A stretch of 64,000 bases of DNA from Coleophoma eucalyptorum (lineage: Eukaryota > Ascomycota > Leotiomycetes > Helotiales > Dermateaceae). The notes below the pieces were generated by a model, which ran no database searches, was not told where the DNA came from, and saw only the letters and a list, made by a program, of their open reading frames with translations. The stretch lies in assembly GCA_026120035.1 (NCBI GenBank), contig JALRME010000047.1, positions 124,001-188,000 on the forward strand. Direction: 5' to 3'. Each line of letters begins with the position of its first letter. Positions within the stretch are counted from its first letter, which is position 1. Below are positions 21,737-33,588 of the stretch, piece by piece. The position numbers were made by a program, and so were the translations under genes.

Positions 21737-23031
21737 ATGGCCGAAACTCCTGAAAATCTTGCAGCTACCCCTCTCGTGCCAGAAGCTGATATTTACAACG
21801 ACGACGACTCGGCAATTGATGACAGCGTCGTAGACTCCACAAAATCGATAGCGTCCTCGATATTGAGATATAGAGAGGAGAATGGAAGAACCTATCATGC
21901 ATACAAGGAAGGGAAATATGCCTTGCCTAATGATGAAGTAAGATACGTCGATATAGATCTCTTGCTTGTGAGATAAAGCTAATTGAAATATAGGGAGAAA
22001 ATGATCGTCTTGACCACATGAATCATTTGTTCTCGCTGACAATAGATGGAAAGCTCTATCTAAGTCCTCTCGACAAAAAGAAAACTCACCGAGTACTGGA
22101 TGTAGGAACTGGAACAGGTATATGGGCAATTGATTTTGGTAAGTGCGACAATAACGGATGACCATGCGACACTGCAAGCTGATTTCGATTGTAGCCGATG
22201 ATCATCCTGAGTCCGAAGTAGTCGGAATTGATCTTAGCCCAAGTTAGTGCCCTTTTCAGATACTCGAACACTAAAAAACTAAAATCTTACAGTCCAGCCT
22301 TCATTCATCCCTCCAAATCTGAGATTCGAGATTGACGACCTAGAAGAACTCTGGACTTTTTCCAACCCTTTCGATTTCATCTACTGTCGACAAATGACAG
22401 GCAGCTTTTCAAATTGGCCGAAATTTTTCAAGCAAGCATATGATAATTTGAACCCTGGTGGGCGTATTGAGCTGTTTGACATCGTGCACCCTATAATTAC
22501 AGATGATAATTCGTGGCCAGAGAACTCGGCGCTGTTAAAATGGACAACTCTTGTGACTGAGGCCATGATAAAGTTCGGGCGTCCTTTGAACAGTACCTTG
22601 AAATATAAAGAGCACCTTCTAGCCACTGGCTTCAAGGATATCGTACAGATTGAGTACAAATGGCCTATCAACACATGGCCAACGGATAAGAAGGCTAAGG
22701 AACTAGGTAGGTTTTGGCTTCTATAATCATAGCAATAGCTATATCCTACTTACATTGCCCTTTGATCAGGCATGTGGACACATGAGAATCTTACTACTGG
22801 ACTCTTCGGATTGAGTGCTTTCGTATTTACGAACTTAATTGAGCCAAAATGGACCGTGGAAGCATTAGAAGTGTTTTTGACGGATGTGAAAAAAGAGTTT
22901 CGAGACACAAGAATTCATGGCTACCTACCAGTGTGAGTGTCCCAGAAACTATCGGAAAGGCGCTTTTGTTTAATATATTGTACAGGTATGTAATCTATGG
23001 CAAGAAGCCAGAGGAACCAGAAATTGCTTGA
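21737..23031 (+). CDS. LaeA-like SAM-dependent methyltransferase
   Basis: Six exons (21737-21937, 21994-22138, 22195-22242, 22293-22706, 22770-22932, 22986-23031) encode 338 residues, typical of fungal LaeA/TAM-type methyltransferases. An acidic N-terminus is followed by ILRYREENGRTYHAYKEG, the usual entry motif of this family. SAM motif I is VLDVGTGTGIW (101-111), then EVVGIDLSPIQPSF across intron 3, DFIYCRQMTGSF, and LNPGGRIELFD. The C-terminus ends VYVIYGKKPEEPEIA. These enzymes are either global regulators of secondary metabolism (LaeA) or, more often, small-molecule O/C/N-methyltransferases encoded inside biosynthetic clusters. It is the first gene of a dense metabolic block reaching to 42 kb. 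A nuclear localisation signal is not obvious, which favours the enzymatic role. Confidence 0.88.
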
Positions 23032-24788
23032 ACAGAAGAACAGAATTGCATGAGCTATCTACTCAGCTATCTTTCTTTTTAACAAGAGAAAGTGACAATC
23101 CATTTTCTTGAACTAAATAAGGTTGTGTTTAAGCAATGTCTAATACCAGATGACATTGCAACAAATCACTCAAGATTTTGACAATCGTGCCGTTTAAAAA
23201 CCACCGCTTAAATGTAAAAAAGGAAGCCATGCGGCAGGCATGATCAGAAAATTGGTCCCTATCATCGATATTCATTTAACTTGGCTGACAATTGTGGTTT
23301 CTTGAAGTCGCTGGGTATAGGAGTTATTGGTAGACTTAGGATAATAGTTACATCCATACTTTACAGAGATATACAAAATAGATCACATGTAACCTTCGAA
23401 TCTACTCTCTTGGGCAATATCCAGGGTGCCTAGATAGATCTAGAGGTTCGCGAAGATGGTTTATAACATGGGAAATGATGTAGTAGAATCTGTCGTCTAT
23501 GATAGCGCAAAAGAGGACTCGAAATGTTTAGTTAAAGTTATTGGCGGCCTCAATCGGATTTTGGAAGAATTAATCGATTGCAGAAAAGTATTTACAAGTC
23601 GAAGCTCATTATTAAAGTAAGCTATGGGCTTTGTATAATCCTAGTTAGAAAAGGTAAAAGTATACACAAGCCAGCGAGCTTGGTACAGTTACTAGGAAGT
23701 TACTAGACACTCTTTGTCCCTAACTAGTTTCAAAACCCAAAACAATACATGTAACTAAGAATAGAAACATGAAGCCTCCGATGTACAAAGTCTGAATCAC
23801 TATATTTCTAGTGTCACAGATCATAGTAAGAACTAAGGCAAACAGAAAGTGTAAGAAGTTCATAGTTACTGGGACATATAATATAGACTGCTTTTAGATT
23901 AGCCGTTGTGCTGCAATCAGTATCTTGTGTTTCTTAAGGAACACTCTGGTTCAATCTATAGTCTTGATTGAGTCTGCTGGTTCGTAAATACGAGGGCTAC
24001 ACTTATTACCATATAATTAGTGCAAAACTCATAATGATACAAGATATACATTGAAACCTTAGAATATATATGACCGAAGGGAAGCTACGTAATTAGAAAG
24101 ATCACGACCCATACAGTCAAACGGGGCTCTACCTGCATCCAACTGCTCGCAATTTTCTGTCTATAGCGAGTCTGTATATAGTGATCATGGAACCTAGATG
24201 TCTGCCATTAAGGTTTGTTCGGACTAAGCGGGTGGGTTTGAAAAGGTTGAAGGCAAACTTTTACCTCGGTTGGCCGAATGATGCGAAGCCCTTTGCGGCC
24301 CAAATTTATAATTTATTCGCGTAGCTGCCCATCACACCCATATACTGTATATAATTTTAATTGGCAGAAGTCCTTGAAAGCCGAGTCTTACGTTAGTCTT
24401 GGAAGACCTTGGAAGATGGCCTGTAAACCCTGCATTGTTGTCGGCTGTACGTAGGGCAATACGAGGCACCTTCCAATGGCAATGGCCTTTTCCTTGCGAT
24501 TACATTGTGGATAGTGGGGATAGATGGTTGTAATATTTTAGCCAAGTCCACGGAGAAAGTTTTTATAGACCATCTAACACGGTTCGTCACTTTGGCTGTT
24601 CCGAAGACCGAAGGCTACTATTGATTACCCCGCTATCTTTAAACCATACTGCTACTCTCTTAATTCAGAATCCATTTTGGCTCTGAGCTAGCTGGTGATT
24701 TAAATCTCGATATCTACTTTCTAAAGACTGGGTGCAGACGCCCGTCTGAGATTCAAATCTTTACTTCAGAATCAACCAGATTTTTAAA
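23032..24788. other. 1.76 kb AT-rich gene-free stretch
   Basis: Only stop-rich frames are present. It serves as the 3' flank of the methyltransferase and the promoter of the LDI-like gene. No repeat longer than about 15 bp was noticed. Confidence 0.4.
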
Positions 24789-26591
24789 ATGGGATCCACT
24801 AAAGAAAAAACGCTCAAGCAGTATGAGCTGAAGCTCGACCTGTCACAATATGCTACCTTAGATGCCCAACAAGTCGGTCATATCCGTCACTTTTATAACC
24901 TCGTCTCGCAAGCAGACGGATCATGGCACCACATGGGCAGCATGGAACCCATGCAAGAATTCAACGATGCATATCGCTATCAGCTTGCAACTATGGCTTA
25001 TGCTATGTCGGTGGCTCACTTTCATCGACAGCCAGCCCTTCGAAGTGTTTACAAGTCCCTGCTCCGTCGTATCATTCATAAGATGCTCTGTCGTGACGTT
25101 TGGGGCTACTGGTTTTTGACGAGTCACTCTGGCTCCTTGACCGAGCCAGACCGGACAGAACTGCGCAAGCCTTGGGCAGATCCGGTTGTGCGCGAAAACA
25201 TCATGTATAGTGGCCACTTGTTACTTATGACTAGCCTGTACGGCATGCTCTTTGATGATGACGAGTTTGAGAAGCCCGACTCTATTGTGTTCCGGTGGAC
25301 ACCTTTATTTTGGGGCTTCGGCCCTGAAATATTTTCCTATGATAACCGGAGCCTTCAAAAAGCCATCCTTGAAGAGATGGAGCGGAACAACTGGGTTGGT
25401 GTATGCTGTGAGCCGAACCTAGTGTTTGTAGTTTGCAATCAATTCCCGGTGATGCCCAATTCTTCCTCTGTATTAGACCGAAACTATGGCTAACTAAAGT
25501 TTAAGATCATTGCTATGCGCTATAATGATATTCGTGACGGCACTAATGTTGTAGAAGGAGTGCTTGACAAGTACATGAAAGCATGGGACAAAGCTGGAAT
25601 GGTCCAACCAGGTGGCTTGTTCGCAGACTGGCTCATGGTTAAGCAACAGAAGATCATTCCTCCAGTGAATATTCCGCACGGATCACTCCCACCAAGAGAC
25701 ATTGGTTTTACTGCTTGGTATGTTCCAAATGATGGTCTACAAAAGGTTTGCGTGAATAGATAAGCTAACGAAATGCTTAGGGCAGGAGCATATATGCATG
25801 CGTGGAATTCTGAGCTCATAGAATCGAAATATGAAGAGCAGGCGCTCGGTTACGTTACGAAGATCAATGGACAATATAGAATCCGCCCAGCACCAGTGGC
25901 AAATGCTTTCCGAGCTCTAGTCAAGTTCCAAGGTAGTGCGACTGAGTCAGAAAAGACTCTGAAGCAAGCTGTTGAAGATTCAAGAAAGCTACCTCGCTCT
26001 AGAATTCCATTTCATGCGCCAACATACGGTATTGTTTGTCAATGGCTATCAGAATTAGGGAAGAGAGAGGAACTTGGCGATGTTCTTGATTATGCCGATA
26101 AGCACCTTAACCCTACGTGGGAAAAAGGCGGGCTTTTCTACCCGAGACAGGATGAGCAGAACCCTGATTCTGCGGACATGAACTACATGGAGCCGTTTTC
26201 TGGGAATTCCGGTATTGCTTACGGCAGATTGAATGTCCCTAACGGACAAAAGATTATGTGGGAACAACCGTGGACTGGGCAGACTCTGTTATCTCGGCCC
26301 TGGATTGATGGAGTTACACTGGAGAATGAAGTTGACTATTTGCGAGGCTACTGGGATGATTCTAAAAACGCACTTATTCTTACAGCAAAAACCTGGGATG
26401 GAAGTAAGACGATCCTAAAGCCACATGCTCAAAACTTGAGCTCAGGGGAGTGGTACGTTTACGTTGATCATGAGTTTAAAGAATCTAAAGTCGTTGATGA
26501 TAAAGGCTCTTTCCAAACGGAGGTTACTATTACTGGCACACCAACAGATATTGTATTTATCAAGAGTAACAGTCTTAGAGACGAAGCATAG
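24789..26591 (+). CDS. Linalool dehydratase/isomerase-like protein
   Basis: Three exons (24789-25448, 25506-25717, 25781-26591) encode 560 residues. The bacterial linalool dehydratase-isomerase is near 400, so this has a fungal-type C-terminal extension. Recognisable alpha/alpha-barrel segments are RHFYNLVSQADGSWHHMG, WGYWFLTSHSGSL, ENIMYSGHLLLMTSLYGMLFDDDEFE, CEPNLVFVVCNQFP|IIAMRY (restored by intron 1), DIGFTAW|AGAYMHAW (restored by intron 2) and MNYMEPFSGNSGIAYGRL. The founding enzyme dehydrates tertiary allylic alcohols and isomerises them. Fungal relatives occur in metabolite clusters with mostly unknown reactions. No signal peptide is seen. It sits tail-to-tail with a Zn2Cys6 regulator. 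Family membership is a by-eye judgement and the reaction is not predicted. Confidence 0.75.
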
Positions 26592-26814
26592 TGTGTATTT
26601 TATATAGGTGGACAAAAATTTATCGGGTTGCATAGGCAATTGATTCCTGTATTACGGAATCATTTACGTTGCAATATACCTAAACCAACACTTACTAAGT
26701 AGAACTTAACTGATAATTGAGGTTTCTTTAAATCCGAGATTATCCGAGAAGTCAGTAACACTTGCATTTTCAACTGGAAAGTGAGTACTTAGATATTCTT
26801 TCCAGGCTTTCTAA

Positions 26815-28363
26815 CTACAAAAGTATGGTTGGTAATTGCAATTGTAACCGTGACATTTTTCCAACCCAGTTTTCCACGCTCTCTGAGCCCCCTGCATGCT
26901 TTAATGATTCCCTATCTTGTTTCCATAATCGACTAAGGAAATCCACGCTTTTAGAAAGTATATCTGACCTCCATGTCTCGTGGTTCTTTTTTATTCGGGC
27001 CGAGATTAACCTTTGATGGGCTCCTACAACGGCGCAAAGGCCGACAACGACCAGCGGCCAGCATAGTATTCCATTTGCTGGTGAAGACGGAAGAAGTAGC
27101 TCGAGTGAGACGATGAATTCCGAAACAAGATTCTGTACTGAGGCAGATCTATTTGAAAGCTCGGGGTTTAAAGTCTTCTTCAAATGCAGCAAACATGCAA
27201 TTCGGTATAATTCGGAGGTTATTGCATTATCGGAAGCGTTCTGATTATCCTCCGGTGCCTTTATCATAATTGTCTGGTTTTTTAATTGCATCTCAATCAT
27301 CTGAAGCTCAAATTTCGTGACTCCATCAAAATCCGATGTTGAAGAAGAATCCGACGTTAACATAGCAATCCGAAGGATGATTGAAAATAGCTCGCGGGAC
27401 GTCCCAAGAAGCACTCCTTGATATTGATAGCTTAGTAGGAAGGGCGAATCAAACACATGGTAGGCCGATGATAAGTTTAGACGCTTTCCAAGTGAGAAGG
27501 CAGTCAAGGTAAAAATGTAGCAAAAGATTTCGAATACAAGACCACGCATATCAGGATTCTGGGCCTTTGCATATAAGCGATTACAACACATAGTGGCTGC
27601 GGCATTAATATGTGGGACCATTCGGTCGTTATCGGTAAAATTTACAGCCTAGAAGATTGGTTAAAAGAGATTTATCAAGTGAGCTCGAGAGCTTATGCCT
27701 AGATCCTACCTCATGGACGCAGAGCAGGACAATAGCCAACAGTGTATCGTCTGAAAAACATCAGCTCCAAGGTCGAAACCTAGTTAGATCATAAGATAAC
27801 TTACCCGAATAATTTTGGTTACTGATAAGGCTGAAAACATTCACCTCATCATTAATTGCGCCGTGAATGCCTTTCACTGCTTGGCCGTAGTAATCGTTGG
27901 ATATGCTGGCTAGGCCAGAGTGGGAAGCCTCAAATTTATTCAGGTCTCCAGCCGCCACAGCCAGAACGCAATTCATCACTATTGGATTCCTAACTGCCGC
28001 AGGCATAATAATGCCGAGAAAGGAGTCGCGTTTTGCATCCTTGCATGTTGTGAGCCATAAAGGGCTGCTGGTCTCAAAATGGGAGAGCAGACGCTGAGTT
28101 AAGGTTGCACTTGGTGCTGCGAATATAAGCGTCATCGGTCCCAGTTCTGCAGGAACAGCGAAGTCCTTATTGAATCGAGATTGACGACGCCGACGCTGCT
28201 TTGGACAGGGTTCATCCACACCAATCCACTCGCATTTCAGACCACTGTTGAGGCACCTTGTGCATATAGGATGCACCTCGTTACATTTCTTCTTCCGCTG
28301 ACGACACGGTTGGCATCCTTTCTTCGATCTACGCAGCAGTCCTTCTTTGTTTGCGTTATCCAT
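26815..28363 (-). CDS. Zn(II)2Cys6 transcription factor, UPC2/ECM22-like architecture
   Basis: Three exons (28363-27805, 27750-27710, 27648-26815) encode 477 residues, with a 41-nt middle exon. The N-terminal cluster reads GCQPCRQRKKKCNEVHPICTRC followed by LNSGLKCEW, spacing C-X2-C-X6-C-X6-C-X2-C-X6-C, then a basic KQRRRRQSRF. The rest is helical with FETSSPLWLTTCKDAKRD, NPIVMNCVLAVAAGDL and a restored NYSDDTLLAIVLLCVHEAVNFTDND, typical of the fungal-specific TF domain found in UPC2-like proteins. It is tail-to-tail with the LDI-like gene and divergent from the acetyltransferase, placing it inside the 21.7-42 kb block, so it is a candidate pathway-specific activator (inference). Confidence 0.87.
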
Positions 28364-29510
28364 GCTTTGGTAGGAAACTCAAAACTGTGGAAGAAAGCTC
28401 GTTTTTATTGGAAGGGGAGGACGCCCAGAAGGGCAACAATTATCTCCAGATAGTTGGGGTAGGAAGATAATTTGGAAAAGCGTTGAAACAAATTTGATTC
28501 TGTCCTGCAAGAAAAACCCGGGTGAAGGCTCAGGATTAGGATACGGATTAGGAAACCGAAGAGTCGTGTTGTCAAGGGGTGGAGTTAATGGAGGGAAATA
28601 ATGTATGTTTGCGATGCGATGCTGGTTGAGATAAGGAGGGGGGAGGCGGGGTGGGGTGAAGAGTTTTGAAATAGTCAATGCAAGTCACGAGTGCGGGGCA
28701 CGCACTACCTACTCACTCACTCGTTCGCGGTGTAGTATTCAAATTGGGGTCGAATAATCCTAAATGGGTTTTGTGTAAATTATACTTACTTGTTGTGTTC
28801 ACGAACACCCCGAACCCTCTTCGCTATGCTGTTCAGTACTCAAACGTGCCATTGGACTAATCAAACATCATTTCCATCACTACATGTCAGAGCATACACT
28901 TACGTGGCTAACTGATCTATATCTGCACAGCGATGATGATGACTAATGGTGAAGGTGCGCGGCTGTTAAAAACCGAATTTGGACTAGCCTCTCACCTAAG
29001 CCGCTGGGACGAGCAGGAAGCACACGACAATGTCTCGATAATAACCCTCCGACACGATGCAAGGCACGAATCTCGTACACATGCGTGGCTAGCCAATCGA
29101 TAGCTGCACATTGCAGTTGACAATAGCAGTGAGCGCGGCTGTCAAGAACTGAATCTGGATTAGCTTCTCTCTTAAGCCGCGGAAACGAGGGAAACCACAA
29201 TGTCTCACAGGGTCAATTCATATTTGGACCTATTATCTATCTCCCTACGGATTAAAGCTTCGCCAATAATACACTTTGCTATGATTTAGACTCTGGCATC
29301 TTCTAGCTGTGTGGCGCTTGCCCTTTTGCTTTAACTAATGCACAATATTTGTCGTATAGATACATATGTAACCCACCCGCCGCGTCTATACTCTACTTTA
29401 AGTTTTGAAAAGATTCACTTCCTGTTCTTCAACTATCACACCGCAGTGGGTGTAACTATCTTCATATTGATTATACTTTCTTTTATTCTTCCATAAGAAC
29501 CCGATAGAAA
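28364..29510. repeat. Divergent promoter region holding a diverged ~180 bp tandem duplication
   Basis: The region separates the regulator (leftward) from the acetyltransferase (rightward). Two diverged copies of a ~180 bp unit follow one another (about 28902-29081 and 29082-29205, the second shorter). They share cgtggcta, tctgcaca/gctgcaca, gcgcggctgt, aaccgaatt/aactgaatc, taagccgc and acaatgtctc in the same order. G+A-rich sequence lies at 28620-28660. ORFs here are shadows of the repeat. Confidence 0.5.
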
Positions 29511-30288
29511 ATGTCTCTCAATACCACTGAGCATACTCTGCTCCCAGGGGAGACGGAGACAGAAGAGTCAAAAATGGCTCGGGGGGCGTTGTACTGCGCA
29601 TTTGTCCCTAGCATTGTAAAAGCACGCAAGAGATGCCATCATGCGTGTATCCGTTACAGCAATGCTGGTGAGGGGTCTCGCCGAGAGCTCGTACAACTGT
29701 GGAAAGAGTGAGTCAAATCTCAATAGTTATTAGCCACTTCGAGTCTCTTACATTGGGACTATTTGCGAGGAGTATCTCAGCTAATCTTCAGTTTCTACTA
29801 GCATTATCGACGACCGTACCCCATTACCACCACCAGCTGCCACTGAGGACGAGGATTCCGAACTTCTAAAAGCTTACCCCTGGGTTGATGGCCCAATTCA
29901 TATCGACTATGGAACTAACCTGCGTATCGGCACCGATGTCTATATAAACTTCAATGCCACATTTATCGATACGCTACCGATTCACATCGGCTCCCGAACT
30001 CTCGTTGGGCCAAATGCATGCTTTTTCTCTGGAACGCATCCTTTGGATCCAGCCGTCCGCAACGGAACCGCCGGACCAGAATACGGCAAGGAGATTTGGA
30101 TTGGTGAAGATTGCTGGCTTGGAGGAAACGTTACAATTTTGCCCGGTGTTAGAGTTGGTCGTGGGGTAGTTATTGGTGCTGGAAGTGTGGTCACAAAGGA
30201 CGTGCCTGCCTTCACAGTTGTCGCAGGTAATCCTGCTAGAGTACTTAAAAAGATAGAAAGTGCCTGGAATCCAGAAAATAAAGATTAA
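29511..30288 (+). CDS. Maltose/galactoside O-acetyltransferase-like enzyme (hexapeptide fold)
   Basis: Two exons (29511-29707, 29802-30288; 94-nt intron) encode 227 residues, the size of LacA/Maa/NodL enzymes. An N-terminal Mac domain (MARGALYCAF, then a helical RRELVQLWKD restored by the splice) leads into left-handed beta-helix hexapeptide repeats: VYINFNATFID, IHIGSRTLVG, KEIWIGEDCWLGGNVTILPGVRVG and VVIGAGSVVTKDV. The catalytic histidine is in FSGTHPLDP (His145). The end NPARVLKKI is canonical. It transfers acetyl from acetyl-CoA to a hydroxyl of a sugar or small molecule in the cytosol. Inside a metabolite gene block it is a plausible tailoring acetyltransferase (inference). Confidence 0.88.
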
Positions 30289-30813
30289 TAGTATCATCCA
30301 TATCATTGATTCTGCTTCATCTGCGTTAGAATAAACGTGCAAATTTTAATTAAACAGTAATGTAACAGGGCTGAGCGAGAGGATGTCTTCAAAATTAGAC
30401 CGAGGTTCTGACTCGAGCCTCATGCTGACTTACTTTACTGTTTAAGGGTTGGGGTTGGCGCTACTGATTGTGACAGAATGAAGCAGCCGCAGTCAGAAGA
30501 GGAAAAGTGCTACCCACAATGACATACCGTAACCGTAAGCACAGGCAGGACCGCAAAGCTCGGGTAAACTTCGTATTTCGGGGCACGGTAGAGTATCATT
30601 CCTGGCCCGTCTCCTCACCCCACTTTCTGACTATATATACGGCGTACTATCCGCTGAATTAGGCAACTCTAGTATGAAGGACAGTTATGACCAGCTAACT
30701 TTATAAAACACTGAGCCGAGGGTAATAGCAAAATACTCTGCGGCAAGTATCTATACACATGAGATAAATCGATCGAAGACTCTAGATCGCGTTTACATCA
30801 TCAATCCTCCACC
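30289..30813. promoter_or_regulatory. Promoter of the MFS transporter
   Basis: A 525 bp spacer. A TATA-like ctatatata lies at about 30632, some 180 bp before the ATG. No ORF of note. Confidence 0.35.
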
Positions 30814-32409
30814 ATGGCGAACCCAATCTCTACTGGAATGAATATCGAACTTGAATCTATGCCTGATATCACCAAGATGGAAGACTCGAAGCATAAAATC
30901 CTTGGAGAAGAGGTGACTGACTCGGATAATATTAGAGAAGATATCCCAAGAGAGAATGCGGTAGACGCTCTCCAAAGGTGGTATACGCCTCGCATCAATA
31001 TGTGGAGAGTCTTCGCCACATTCTGGTCATTCTTCGTGGTCGGCATGAATGACGGTTCCTACGGTGTAAGTTTTCGATAGGTAGATTTAAGTCGAGAATC
31101 AGCATTGACATAGAAACAGATATTAATCGTATATGTATGCAGCTATTCTCTTCCTTTTCCCCCAACCATTGTTCAGCCTTTCTAATATTTCGCAGCTCGA
31201 GAGTTATTATGATCTCAATTACACTGTCGTGTCTTTAATCTTCCTCTCTCCTTTTGCTGGCTATTCTGCTGCAGCTTTAGTCAATAATATTGTGCATGTC
31301 AAACTTGGCCAGCGGGGAGTGGCATGCTTAGGACCGCTGTGCCATCTTGTCTCGTATATTGTCATCGCAAATCATCCTCCGTATCCCGTTTTGGTGGTCA
31401 TGTTTACCTTTATTGGGTTCGGCACTGGCCTCATTGATGCGGCCTGGTCTGCGTGGATTGCGAATATGGCCAACGGTAATGAAGTTTCGGGTTTCTTACA
31501 TGCTTGTTACTCCTTGGGTGCAACCGTTGCTCCTCTCATAGGTTCTGCAATGGTTGACAAGGGTAAATATCCCTGGTATTACTATTACTATATCATGGTA
31601 TGTGCATCCAGAGACATTTAGGGGCAATTCTCATCGATAGTAGATTGCAATTGCTTCACTGGAACTTATTACGTCATCATTGACCTTCTGGAAGCAGACA
31701 GGCTCTGTATATCAGAAAGAAAACCCCATGGAGGGACATAGCCAATCTGGACGAAGTCGAGAGGCATTGAAGAATAAAATAACTTGGATATTTGCAATTT
31801 TTGTTTTCGGATATATGGGAGTTGAAGGTAGGGCCTCATGTCGATTGGATTTAATTATATTACTAACGCGCCGTAGTTTCTCTAGGTGGTTGGATTGTCA
31901 CGTTCATGACTAAAGTCCGAGGCGCCTCATTTTTCGAGTCTAGTATATCTTCTACAGGCTTCTGGGCTGGGATGACAGTTGGTCGTATTGCCCTTTCCTT
32001 CTTAACAGCAAGGTTGGGGGAATTTAATTCAGTACTGCTTTATCTCAGCATTGGCGCCGGGCTCCAGATCATATTTTGGCTTGTTCCCAATTTTATAGTG
32101 TCTGCAGTAGCAGTTGCATTCTTGGGAATGCTCTTGGGGCCGTTGTTTGGTTCATCAATGGTATATATCACGAAACTGATGCCGAGACATCTTCATATAG
32201 GAAGTGTTGGTTTTGCTGTCGCTATTGGTGGTTCTGGAGGAGCTATATTTCCTTTCATAGTTGGAGCAATTGCGCAGGCAAAGGGGGTGCGGAGCTTACA
32301 ACCAGTAATCTTAGCTTTATTGGCATCGATGGGAGGACTATGGCTTCTATTACCTAGAAAGGGCCGAAAGGAACATAATGAGGTTTCTAGTTCAGATGTC
32401 ACAGTTTAG
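30814..32409 (+). CDS. MFS transporter, BSC6-like
   Basis: Five exons (30814-31065, 31120-31134, 31196-31597, 31644-31827, 31877-32409) encode 461 residues. Exon 2 is a 15-nt microexon supplying I-L-I-V-Y, which bridges GMNDGSYG and LESYYDLNYTVVS as in relatives where TM1 reads YG(A)LIPYL. Twelve hydrophobic segments are evident. Typical stretches are FLSPFAGYSAAALVNN, GFGTGLIDAAWSAWIANM, GFLHACYSLGATVAPLI, YMGVEVSLGGWIVTFM (restored by intron 4) and SVGFAVAIGGSGGAIFP. Such proteins are plasma-membrane carriers of unknown substrates. Position between tailoring enzymes suggests product export (inference). Confidence 0.87.
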
Positions 32410-32684
32410 TGAAGACTTAATTTTAGTTGGAGCACAGTACAAAAAGCAGCATTTATATGTTAAGAAATTATTTAATACCAGTATTTAAATTTTTGCAGCA
32501 GTTAACCTCTGATTATATCATTTGATCATCAATAACATCGCCTTTAACACCAAGTTCACTTGCCAAGCCTTGGCCCCCTCATCATGAGTACATTTTTTAT
32601 CTACATTACTCCCCATAAGGACCAAAATCTATCACAATTTCATCTACCCCCGTCTATCCATATTTCAGGTATATCCCTAGTCCT

Positions 32685-33588
32685 TTAATGCTTCGGAACA
32701 ACGTTAATATCAGATAGTCGGCTTTCGAGAAGTACGTGTTCGGTGTCTTTCGGCACAATGTTGCTTGGGTAGCGGAGATAGAAGATTAAGACTATAAAGA
32801 TCATCAAACAACCGTCGAAAACATACAAGGTCCACTCGTGTGTCAAAGGGTATCCGTCTTGCCCAAGCACGAATTCAATAACGCGGAAAATAGATCGAAT
32901 CATAATCAGAGCGCTGACTGTGTAAAGCATCATAAGACTTTGCTCCCAGGTTTGATCGACCTCGTATGAACGGCTGGTAGGGTTTGCACGAATGCGCTTG
33001 TGGAAGAGGATAGCGCATAAAGCGAAGAGCCCGAACATGATGACTTGTATCATAAGACCTGCGATGACCATGTCTTTGCCAATATTTGCAAGACTAGACA
33101 TAACCATCATGCCCGCGGAACCTCCTTGTATCAAAAATGCGCACACATCACCAATGACAAATGTCTTGGTTAATATGCCGACTTTGATGGGAGAGTAAGC
33201 TTCACCTCCCACAAGTCTGATGATACGGCCGAGGCACATGTAGATAGAAGCTGCGAATAGGGCTGGCGCGACGAGGATGAAAGTACTTTGGATGACATAG
33301 GGTATCAGATTTTCTGAGTTGTTATGCGCTGATGCCCGAGCACAATAGCCCACAAACTCCACTAGGTTTTAGTTAGTACTATGAAAATTATTAGTAAACA
33401 TGAGTGTCCTTACAAAAACATCCGATTACGATAGGTAAGCAGAATTTAGTCTTCGTCTTGTACACTCGCCAGCCGAGAGCGAAGGTACCGACAAGGAATA
33501 GTAGAGCAAATATGACAGCAGCAGGAATGCTAGGTAGGTATTTCCAGAGATAATAAGTGCCACCAGCGATTGGGAGAAGGACGGCCAT
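32685..33588 (-). CDS. RTA1-like seven-TM protein
   Basis: Two exons (33588-33414, 33361-32685; 52-nt intron) encode 283 residues. Seven hydrophobic segments and the RTA1 family pattern are seen: PIVIGCFLEFVGYCARA restored by the splice (the family's G-x-x-E-x-x-G-Y-x-x-R motif), YVIQSTFILVAPALFAASIYMCLGRII, CAFLIQGGSAGMM, and RSIFRVIEFVLGQDGYPLTHEWTLYVFD. The last carries the conserved R-x-x-x-R-x-x-E and the E-W-x-x-Y-x-x-D region. Members are implicated in lipid translocation and resistance to toxic compounds. Convergent with the MFS transporter, it could provide self-protection in this block, but RTA1-like genes are abundant in fungal genomes. Confidence 0.88.
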
